Origin: Solibacteraceae bacterium
GTDB taxonomy: Bacteria > Acidobacteriota > Terriglobia > Bryobacterales > Bryobacteraceae
Length of the DNA: 64,000 bases
Direction of reading: 5' to 3'
Assembly: GCA_026984795.1 (NCBI GenBank)
Contig: JALSRK010000024.1
Coordinates: 310,001-374,000 of the forward strand
The position numbers were made by a program, and so were the translations under genes. The number at the start of each line of letters is the position of its first letter. The stretch's first letter is position 1. Below are positions 1 through 6,855 of the stretch, piece by piece. Under the pieces are notes generated by a model that searched no databases, was not told the origin of the DNA, and saw only the letters and a program-made list of their open reading frames with translations.

Positions 1-160
1 CGTCGCGCTTTCGCGCCGCGTGTTCGGTTTCGAAGGCCGCGCCTGGGTGTGCGGAATCCCGGGCGTGGACTTCTCGATGGGCGAGGGGCTGAGTCCGCTG
101 GCCGAATCCTGCGCCCGCAAGGCCGCCCAAGCGCTGCGGGAGCTGCTGCTCGCCGGATAG
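1..160 (+). CDS. C-terminal end of an upstream gene, possibly IclR-type regulator
   Basis: An open frame enters from the left edge and ends at the TAG at 158-160, giving about 52 residues with no start in the window. The segment reads FGFEGRAWVCGIPGVDF and then an amphipathic helix SCARKAAQALRELLLAG. That order, a beta-strand pair followed by a final helix, resembles the end of the IclR effector-binding domain, but the stretch is too short to decide. The next gene starts 56 bp later on the same strand. The function is a weak guess; that a coding frame ends here is better supported by its composition. Confidence 0.4.
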   Translation, partial: VALSRRVFGFEGRAWVCGIPGVDFSMGEGLSPLAESCARKAAQALRELLLAG

Positions 161-216
161 AGCCTTCCGAACCAGCGCGCGCCGCCGGTGTACACTGGAC
201 GCCGAGGTCTCCAACC

Positions 217-2307
217 ATGGCGCAACCACGCGGCAACGCAACTCGACTGTGGACCCGCCGGGGCGTTCTCGGTCTCGCCGGCCTGGCGGCGGTTCCGGCG
301 GCATTCTCCCGTCCCCAAGCGGCTGCTGCCGCCGCCGGGCAGGAACGGACGTTCCACGCGCTCAACCGGCTCCCGCACATGGTCCAGGAATACTTCGTGC
401 GGCAGGTCCGCGAGGTCTACGAGCGGCGCCTGGCCCGCCTGGAACAGCTTTCGACGAAAGCCGACGCCGAGCGCTACGTGCGCGAGGTGCGGGAGAAGAT
501 CCGCCGCTCGTTCGGGCCGGCGCCGGAGAAGACGCCGCTGAACGCCCGGATCACGGGCGCCGTCGAGCGCGACGCCTACAAGATCGAGAAGGTTATCTTC
601 GAGAGCCGGCCGGGCTTTCTCGTCACCGCGAACCTCTATGTGCCGAAGAACCGGAAGTTCCCGCTGCCGGGCGTAGTGGGCACGTGCGGGCACTCGGCCA
701 ACGGCAAGGCGGCCGAGGCGTACCAGTCCTTCGCCCAGGGGCTGGCGCGGCAGGGCTACGTGGTGCTGATCTACGATCCCATTGGCCAGGGCGAGCGGCT
801 GCAGTACGTGGACGAGCAGTTCCGGCCGCGGCGCGGTACGGGCACGCGCGAGCATCTTCACGCGGGCAACCAGCAGTACCTGGTGGGGGAGTTCTTCGGC
901 GCGTGGCGGGCCTGGGACGGGATCCGGGCGCTCGACTACCTGCTCTCGCGGGAGGAAGTGGACCCGAAGCACGTGGGCGTAACGGGCAACTCCGGCGGCG
1001 GCACGATGACCACCTGGCTGTGCGGCGTCGAGCAGCGCTGGACGATGGCCGCGCCGAGCTGCTTCGTCACCGAGTTCCGCCGCAACCTGGAGAACGAGCT
1101 GCCCGCCGATACCGAGCAGTGCCCGCCGCGGGCGCTGGCGTTGGGGCTGGATCACGAGGACTTCCTGGCGGCGCTGGCGCCGAAGCCGGTCATCATCCTG
1201 GGCAAAGAGAAGGACTATTTCGACGCCCGGGGAACCGAGGCCGCCTACCACCGCCTCCGCCGGCTCTACCGGCTGCTCGGGGCTGAAGACAATATCGGCC
1301 TCTACATCGGACCGTCCTACCACGGCTTCTCGAAAGAGAACCGCGAGGCGATGTACCAGTGGTTCAACCGCTGCACGGGCGTCTCGGATTTGCGACACGA
1401 GCCGGAGCTGACCATCGAGGAAGACGAGACGCTGTGGTGCACGCCCCACGGCCAGGTGGCGGAGCTGAAATCGCGGACCGTCTTCTCGTTCACCAAGGAG
1501 CGCTCGAAAGAACTGGCCCGGCGGCGGGTGCGGCTGGACGGAGCGGCGCTGAGACGTACGGTGGCCGAGGTCTTGCGGCTGCCGGCCGAGCGGGCGGCGG
1601 GACCGGTTCCCTACCGCATCCTGCGGCCGCTGCCCGAGCGGGGCTATCCTCTCCCCCATGCCTTGCCCTATCTCGTGGAAACCGAGCCGGGCATCCTCGC
1701 CGTCGTCTACCGGCTCTCGCGGGAGCGGCTGCTGTCGCGCCCGCCGCGGGGAGTGCGCCGGGCGGTGCTCTACGTGGCCGACCGCTCGAGCGACGCCGAG
1801 CTGCGCGAGGAGCCGCTCGTCCGGGAGCTGATCGAGGCGGAACCCGAGGCCGCCTTCTACGCCTGCGACGTGCGGGGCATCGGCGAGTCGCGGCCGGAAA
1901 CCTGCAACCTCGGCAGCTTCGAGAAGCAGTACGGCAGCGACTACTTCTACGCCGCCCACGCGCTGATGCTCGACCGCCCGTACGCCGGCCAGCGGACCTG
2001 GGACGTGCTGCGGGTGCTCGCCTGGCTCGAGGAGACGGGGCACCGGGAAGTGCACCTGGCGGCCAGGGGCTGGGGGACGGTCCCGGCGGCCTTCGCGGCG
2101 TTGCTCTCGGAGCGAGTCGTGCAGGTGACGCTGAAACACGCCCTCGCGTCGTATAGCGAACTGGCCGAATCCGAGGAATACGACTGGCCGCTCGCCTTGA
2201 TGCCCCCTGGGGTGTTGAAAGCCTTCGATCTGCCCGATTGTTATGGTGAGTTGAAGGGGAAGGATCTCAGGATGATCGCTCCACGGGGCCCCGCGCCCTC
2301 CGGGTGA
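217..2307 (+). CDS. Exported alpha/beta hydrolase (acetyl-xylan-esterase-like)
   Basis: A 696-residue protein. The frame is open back to a GTG at 49, but the ATG at 217 gives a clean Tat-type signal (TRRGVLGLAGLAAVPAAF), so I start there. The hydrolase core carries the nucleophile elbow GNSGG with Ser259, a likely acid in KDYFD (Asp333 or Asp336) and the catalytic His369 in SYHGFSKENREAMYQW. The upstream part (CGHSANGKA, YDPIGQGERL) is typical of the large esterase/hydrolase family related to acetyl-xylan esterases and dienelactone hydrolases. The C-terminal third looks like a second, degenerate hydrolase-like domain. It probably acts on an ester in the periplasm or outside; the substrate is unknown. 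Confidence 0.8.
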   Translation: MAQPRGNATRLWTRRGVLGLAGLAAVPAAFSRPQAAAAAAGQERTFHALNRLPHMVQEYFVRQVREVYERRLARLEQLSTKADAERYVREVREKIRRSFGPAPEKTPLNARITGAVERDAYKIEKVIFESRPGFLVTANLYVPKNRKFPLPGVVGTCGHSANGKAAEAYQSFAQGLARQGYVVLIYDPIGQGERLQYVDEQFRPRRGTGTREHLHAGNQQYLVGEFFGAWRAWDGIRALDYLLSREEVDPKHVGVTGNSGGGTMTTWLCGVEQRWTMAAPSCFVTEFRRNLENELPADTEQCPPRALALGLDHEDFLAALAPKPVIILGKEKDYFDARGTEAAYHRLRRLYRLLGAEDNIGLYIGPSYHGFSKENREAMYQWFNRCTGVSDLRHEPELTIEEDETLWCTPHGQVAELKSRTVFSFTKERSKELARRRVRLDGAALRRTVAEVLRLPAERAAGPVPYRILRPLPERGYPLPHALPYLVETEPGILAVVYRLSRERLLSRPPRGVRRAVLYVADRSSDAELREEPLVRELIEAEPEAAFYACDVRGIGESRPETCNLGSFEKQYGSDYFYAAHALMLDRPYAGQRTWDVLRVLAWLEETGHREVHLAARGWGTVPAAFAALLSERVVQVTLKHALASYSELAESEEYDWPLALMPPGVLKAFDLPDCYGELKGKDLRMIAPRGPAPSG

Positions 2308-2320
2308 TCCCCACGATGCA

Positions 2321-2827
2321 ATGAGACGGTTGAGCTGGCTCGTGTGCCTGGCGCTGGCGGCAGGGGCTGTCCAAGAGGTGGAGCTGAAGCGGTTCCCCAT
2401 CGACAGCCTCGACGGCGTCATCACTCGCGACGGCGTGCGACTCGACAGGGCATCCACGGTGGACGGCAACGGGTCGCTGGAGCTCAAGGCCCGGCGGGCG
2501 ACCACGTTCCGGCTCTTCGAGACGGGCGATCTCGACGTCGAGGACGCGGTCCTCATCTACCGGGCGCAGATGAAGACCCGGAAGGTGAAGGGGGACGCCT
2601 ACCTGGAGATGTGGTGCCATTTCCCCGGCGGCGGCGAGTATTTCTCTCGCGGCTTGCAATACGCGCTCTCGGGCACGAACCACTGGATCAGAGTGGAGAC
2701 CCGGTTCCTGCTGCGCAAGGGAGAGAACCCGGACAACGTCCGTCTGAACGTGGCGATCACCGGCAGCGGCAAGGTGTGGATCGACGACATACGGCTGGTG
2801 AAAGCGCCGCTGCCGCCGGACCTGTAG
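2321..2827 (+). CDS. Small secreted protein, beta-sandwich-like
   Basis: 168 residues starting with a short signal peptide (MRRLSWLVCLALAAGAVQ). The remainder alternates short strands rich in Thr, Arg and aromatic residues (FRLFETGDLDVEDAVLIYRAQMKT is one span, then YLEMWCHFPGGGEYFS) and ends in IDDIRLVKAPL. That ending is typical of jelly-roll, carbohydrate-binding-like domains. It lies 13 bp after the exported hydrolase and probably shares its transcript, so a role with the same extracellular substrate is possible. I do not recognise a named family; the fold assignment is inference. Confidence 0.65.
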   Translation: MRRLSWLVCLALAAGAVQEVELKRFPIDSLDGVITRDGVRLDRASTVDGNGSLELKARRATTFRLFETGDLDVEDAVLIYRAQMKTRKVKGDAYLEMWCHFPGGGEYFSRGLQYALSGTNHWIRVETRFLLRKGENPDNVRLNVAITGSGKVWIDDIRLVKAPLPPDL

Positions 2828-2960
2828 GGCCGGCTTCCGGCGGCGGAAACGCGGAGCGCGAAGATCCCTTGACTCGACACGCGGCGCCGGTGAAGATTGG
2901 GATGTGTTCCGCGCCGCCATGAACTTCCAGGAACTGCACCGCAGAGAGAGGAACGCCACC

Positions 2961-3956
2961 ATGCTTTTTCGAATTGCGCCTGCCCTGCTGGCCGCAGTTG
3001 CCGTCTGGTTCCCGGGCCCGGCGCGGGCGCAGGAGCCCGCTCTGGTGGTGGTCGAGAAGATCGGCAGCCGCGTGGCGTTCTACACCGAAGACGGCCGGCG
3101 CGTCTCCGGGATCGAAGTGGGCCCGGCGCCCCACGAGATGGTTTTTTCGCCGGACCGCAAGTTCCTCTACGTCTCCGACAACGGCATCCTGTGGATGACC
3201 GAGCCGGGCGGGGGCGGCAACACGATCTCGGTGATCGACGTGAAGGCCCGGAAGAAGGCGGGCGTGATCGACCTGGGCGAGTACCGCCGCCCGCACGGGC
3301 TGGACGTCGATCCGGGGACCGGGCGGCTGGTCTGCACCATCGAGAACCCGGACGGGCTGCTGCTGATCGATCCGGCGGCGCGGAAGGTGCTGCGCAAGTA
3401 CGACGTGCGGGGCGAGGATCCGCACATGGTGGTGCTCGGCCCGCACGGCGAGTACGCCTACGTAAGCAATACGGCGTCGGGAACGGTGGCGGCGGTGCAT
3501 CTGCCGAGCGGGCGGGTGGAGCTGATCCGGGTGGGGGCGCGGCCCCAGGGCGGCGCGCTTTCGCCGGACGGCCGGCTGCTGTACGTCACTTGCGAGGCCG
3601 GCGACTCCATTGCGGTCATCGACACGGCGCGGCGGCAGCGGGTGGGGGAGATCCGCACCGGCAAGGGGCCGAACCGGATCGGGGTTACGCCGGACGGGGC
3701 GACGCTGGTCTACTCGATGGAGGAGGGCGGCGGAGCGGTGGGGTTCGCCGATGCGGAGACGCGGAAACAGACCGCCATGGTGAAGCTCGCCGGGCGGCCG
3801 CTGTCGCTGAACCTGTCGCCGGACGGAAGGCTGGCCTACGCCGGGGTACAGGAGCGGGACGAGATCTACGTGGTTTCCGTGCCGGAACGGAAGATCGTGC
3901 GGGTGATCCGCACGCCTAAGGGCGCGGGCCCGGATCCGGTGCTGCCGCTGCCGTAG
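2961..3956 (+). CDS. Secreted YVTN-type beta-propeller protein
   Basis: 331 residues from the ATG at 2961, chosen because it is followed by a good signal peptide (MLFRIAPALLAAVAVWF then ARAQ) and preceded by a purine-rich AGAGAGAGGAA; the frame is open upstream to 2904. The mature part is built of repeats with the hallmark SPDGR/LYVT, for example FSPDRKFLYVSD, LGPHGEYAYVSN, LSPDGRLLYVT and LSPDGRLAYAG, which is the 7-bladed YVTN beta-propeller pattern. Such proteins are exported scaffolds or binders of unknown ligand. Its 3' end overlaps the convergent gene at 3916-5073 by 41 bp. Confidence 0.85.
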   Translation: MLFRIAPALLAAVAVWFPGPARAQEPALVVVEKIGSRVAFYTEDGRRVSGIEVGPAPHEMVFSPDRKFLYVSDNGILWMTEPGGGGNTISVIDVKARKKAGVIDLGEYRRPHGLDVDPGTGRLVCTIENPDGLLLIDPAARKVLRKYDVRGEDPHMVVLGPHGEYAYVSNTASGTVAAVHLPSGRVELIRVGARPQGGALSPDGRLLYVTCEAGDSIAVIDTARRQRVGEIRTGKGPNRIGVTPDGATLVYSMEEGGGAVGFADAETRKQTAMVKLAGRPLSLNLSPDGRLAYAGVQERDEIYVVSVPERKIVRVIRTPKGAGPDPVLPLP

Positions 3957-5073
3957 CGGACGGTGAGCCGCCGAGCGCCGGCCGCAGGATCCAGCTCAGG
4001 ACGCGGAAGCCGCCGGGGCTGTGGGGGATCGAGCAGGGGTATTCGATCCACCACCACTTGCCGGGCGGTCCGGTGGCGCGCAGGCCGGCGCGGCGCCATT
4101 CGGCGCGGGCGGCTTCGACGTCCACCATCGTCTCGAAGGCCGCCGGGGAAGCAGCTTCGTAGGCTTCGAGCAGCCGCTCGAAGGCCTCGATCTCCCGCTC
4201 GACGCCGTAACGGGCGTGGCACAGCCTGCCCACCGCGGCAGCCAGGGACTCGCCCTCGTCCGCCAGTCCCAGCTCCCGGAACTCGGGCAGGAGCTCGCTC
4301 TCGACGCGCCGGGCGACCTCCTCGCCGAACTGCCAGTAGGCAGGACCGCGGGCGACGGTGGCCGCCAGGTAGACGGCGCCGCCGGGACACAGGGCGTCCC
4401 GCAGGAGCCGGAAGTGGTCTTCGAGGGCGAGGCGGATCAGGCGCCGGCGGGCGTCCTCGTAGCCTTCCCAGGATCTCAAGCGGATGCCGAAACGGGTGCG
4501 CAGCAGCCGGTCGGCATAGCTCAGGGGATAGCGGTGCAGAGTGGAGAGCACCAGCGAGGAGACGATGAGGTCGGAGGGGGGCAGGCGGGCCGGCAGCAGG
4601 CCGGGCTCGAGGGAGGCGAAGATCTTCCCGAAGCGCTCCAGCGCCTCTTCGGCCGTGCGGCTTTCCTCGGCGGCGCGGTGGAGCCGTTGCATGAGCACGG
4701 CGGCGAAGGTGGTGATGTCGGCGACGCGGAGATCGACCTTCGAGCGCAGCTCGATGGGCAGGCTCTCGACCGCCTCGACCATGCTGGCGCCGTCCATGTC
4801 CACCAGCAGGACGCGGCCGAACCGCCGGGCGAGATCCTGGAGCGGGATCTCGGTGCAGACGCCCGCCCCCAGCACGGTCGCCGTGGAGCGTCCGGCGGCG
4901 GCCGCGGCGGCCACGAGGATGCGTTCGCGGGACTGTTCGACGTGGGGCCGCCAGAAGAGGCGTTGTTCCTCTGCGGTGGCGCGGAAGCCGGCCCCGGCGC
5001 TGTGGAAGTACTCTTCCGGCGTCTGCCCTGGCAGCAGGAAGGCCAACAGAAGACCCGCGGCGAGACGGCGCAT
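3916..5073 (-). CDS. Methyltransferase-fold protein with a signal peptide
   Basis: 385 residues. I start at the ATG at 5073 because it begins a signal-peptide-like MRRLAAGLLLAFLLPGQTPEE; the open frame runs to 5157. The middle has a Rossmann signature, VLGAGVCTEIPL followed by VLLVDMDG, then DLRVADI and DLIVSSLVLSTLH, the strand order of class I SAM-dependent methyltransferases. It resembles acidobacterial proteins annotated only as hypothetical. A leader peptide on a SAM-dependent fold is odd; either the leader is not used as such or the fold no longer methylates. It overlaps the beta-propeller gene tail to tail. Confidence 0.6.
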   Translation of the reverse strand: MRRLAAGLLLAFLLPGQTPEEYFHSAGAGFRATAEEQRLFWRPHVEQSRERILVAAAAAAGRSTATVLGAGVCTEIPLQDLARRFGRVLLVDMDGASMVEAVESLPIELRSKVDLRVADITTFAAVLMQRLHRAAEESRTAEEALERFGKIFASLEPGLLPARLPPSDLIVSSLVLSTLHRYPLSYADRLLRTRFGIRLRSWEGYEDARRRLIRLALEDHFRLLRDALCPGGAVYLAATVARGPAYWQFGEEVARRVESELLPEFRELGLADEGESLAAAVGRLCHARYGVEREIEAFERLLEAYEAASPAAFETMVDVEAARAEWRRAGLRATGPPGKWWWIEYPCSIPHSPGGFRVLSWILRPALGGSPSATAAAAPDPGPRP

Positions 5074-5144
5074 CTGGTTCCATCTAAGCGATCCACCGGG
5101 GGCCCGCGCAACCGCAAGAGGCCGGGGGCTGGTTTCATCCAATA

Positions 5145-5192
5145 ATTGGTTACGCAATGGGTGTTCAGATCTCTGGGGGCTATATTGGTTAC
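5145..5192. repeat. Two direct repeats ATTGGTTAC between divergent genes
   Basis: ATTGGTTAC occurs at 5145-5153 and again at 5184-5192 in the short divergent region between the methyltransferase-like gene and the phosphatase gene. The first copy is also the right half of the palindrome CCAATAATTGG (5139-5149). The second copy overlaps the proposed -10 of the phosphatase gene. They could be a regulator's binding sites; two 9-mers alone do not prove it. Confidence 0.4.
5181..5186 (+). promoter_or_regulatory. Candidate -10 (TATATT), near-leaderless start
   Basis: TATATT ends 9 nt before the ATG at 5196, so transcription would start about at 5193 with almost no leader. No convincing -35 lies upstream and no Shine-Dalgarno precedes the ATG. 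Confidence 0.4.
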
Positions 5193-5195
5193 AGG

Positions 5196-6290
5196 ATGCG
5201 TACTCATATCGTTCGGGCGATTCTTGCCCTGGCGGCGCTGCTGCCGTTGCACGCGGTGGCGGCGAAGATCGTCGGCGGGCCGGTGGTGGTGCACGTGGGT
5301 CCGAAGTCGGCGACGATCGTCTGGGTGGTGGAGGACTTCCAGGTGGAGCTGGGCGACGCCCCGGACGCGGTGAACCAAGCGGTCGCGCCGGGGCTGCGGT
5401 CGGTGCGCGCCAGTTTCACCGGGCTGAAGCCGGGGCGGCGGTACTACTACAAGGTCCCGGGATACGACGGCGTGGGCGGATCGTTCCGCACGGCTCCGGT
5501 GGGCGATGTGGACTTCCAGTTCGTGGTGTTCGGCGACACGCGGACACGGCACAAGATGCACCGGGACATCGTCAACGCGATCGTTCGGGACACGAAGCCG
5601 GACTTCGTCATTCACACCGGCGACCTGGTTTCCAACGGTCGGGAAAGCGCCCTGTGGCCGCGGTTCTTCGAGATCGAAGCGCCGTTGCTGCGCGAAGCGG
5701 CCTTCTTCCCGGTGCTGGGCAACCATGAACGCAACAGCCCGGACTTCCATGACTTCTTCGCCATCGAGAGCCCGTACTACTCCTTCGACTGGGGCCGTGC
5801 TCACTTCATCATCCTGAACAGCGACTTCGGCAACGCCGCGGCCACGAAAGAGGCCAAACAGCGTTTCTGGGACGACCAGCTCCGGTGGCTGGAGCGCGAC
5901 TTGGCCGAGCACCAGGACGCCGCCCTGCGGTTCGTCGCCATGCATCACCCGCCGTTCACTGCGGTGAAGCGCCGTCAGGGTGGCAAGAAACACGTGGCAG
6001 ACATGGTGCCGTTGTTCGAGAGATACAAAGTGACGGCGGTATACATGGGCCATGACCACAACTATCAACATCACCTGGTCGGCGGCGTGCACTACATCGT
6101 CACCGGCGGCGGCGGGGCGCCACTCTATCCGGTGGACGCCCCGCTGGACGGGGTGACGCTGAAGGTCGAATCGGTGGAGCACTACGTGAGGGTCGCCGTA
6201 AAGGGCGGCCGGGCCGTCAGCGAAGCGGTGGCGCTGGACGGGCGCGTGATCGACCGGGTCGTCTTCGGCAGCCGGGATTCGACCGACTGA
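5196..6290 (+). CDS. Secreted purple acid phosphatase-like metallophosphoesterase
   Basis: 364 residues from the ATG at 5196, where a signal peptide begins (MRTHIVRAILALAALLPLHAVAA). An N-terminal Ig-like domain (GGPVVVHVGPKSATIVW ... GLKPGRRYYYKV) precedes the catalytic domain, as in purple acid phosphatases. Metal ligands are visible in order: GDTR, HTGDLVSNG, GNHERN, MHHPPF and GHDHNYQ. The enzyme should hydrolyse phosphomonoesters or related substrates outside the inner membrane with a dinuclear metal centre. The tyrosine that gives plant enzymes their purple colour is not obvious, so the metal pair is uncertain. Phosphate scavenging is a reasonable inference. Confidence 0.88.
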   Translation: MRTHIVRAILALAALLPLHAVAAKIVGGPVVVHVGPKSATIVWVVEDFQVELGDAPDAVNQAVAPGLRSVRASFTGLKPGRRYYYKVPGYDGVGGSFRTAPVGDVDFQFVVFGDTRTRHKMHRDIVNAIVRDTKPDFVIHTGDLVSNGRESALWPRFFEIEAPLLREAAFFPVLGNHERNSPDFHDFFAIESPYYSFDWGRAHFIILNSDFGNAAATKEAKQRFWDDQLRWLERDLAEHQDAALRFVAMHHPPFTAVKRRQGGKKHVADMVPLFERYKVTAVYMGHDHNYQHHLVGGVHYIVTGGGGAPLYPVDAPLDGVTLKVESVEHYVRVAVKGGRAVSEAVALDGRVIDRVVFGSRDSTD

Positions 6291-6328
6291 GAAGCGGCGG
6301 TAACCGAATAGCCGGGAAGGCGGAGCCC

Positions 6329-6751
6329 TCAGACCTCGATCTTCTTTCTGGCCTGCTTCAGTTCGGCGCGGCGGCGCTTCTCCTCGAGACGGCGGAGGCG
6401 CGCTTCGCGGGTGGGGCGCGTCGGCCGGCGCTGTTTGGGCCGCTCCAGGGCCTGGGCGACGATGGCGGCAAGGCGCCGGCGGGTGTCCTCGCGGTTGCGG
6501 ATCTGGTCGCGGGTGCGGGAAGAGCTGACGATCAGGTCGCCGTCGGCGGTGAGTCTGCGGGCGAGGCGCTCGAGGAGCCACTCCCGGTCCTCTTCGCTGA
6601 GGGCGGAAGACTCCGCCGGCCGCCAGCGCAGCTCGACCTTGGTCTCGACCTTGTTGACGTTCTGGCCGCCGGGCCCGCCGGAGCGGGCGAACGAGACGCG
6701 CAGCTCGCGGCCCGGAATGGTGAGCCGCTCGGTGACCGGCAGATCCTCCAT
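6329..6751 (-). CDS. arfB: Alternative ribosome-rescue factor ArfB (peptidyl-tRNA hydrolase)
   Basis: 140 residues, the normal length. It carries the release-factor catalytic loop GGPGGQ in the context SGGPGGQNVNKVETKVELRW, and a lysine/arginine-rich C-terminal tail (RRLEEKRRRAELKQARKKIEV) that in ArfB enters the empty mRNA channel of stalled ribosomes. Together these separate it from classical RF1/RF2, which also have codon-recognition domains absent here. It should free peptides from non-stop ribosomes. It stands alone, facing the phosphatase gene tail to tail. Confidence 0.93.
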   Translation of the reverse strand: MEDLPVTERLTIPGRELRVSFARSGGPGGQNVNKVETKVELRWRPAESSALSEEDREWLLERLARRLTADGDLIVSSSRTRDQIRNREDTRRRLAAIVAQALERPKQRRPTRPTREARLRRLEEKRRRAELKQARKKIEV

Positions 6752-6855
6752 CCGCCTTCATCTTCGCGCCGGGTTGCGGCCAGGTGCAAAAAGGGGAAGA
6801 CCGCAGTGCCGGGCCGGCGTGAGCCGGCAGACTTTCGAGCCGCACGCAGCGGGTC

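Noticed and set aside
4521-6845. 774-residue minus-strand open frame over the phosphatase and arfB genes
   Set aside because: Basic/proline-rich antisense composition typical of GC-rich shadow frames; the plus-strand phosphatase with intact motifs occupies the same DNA.
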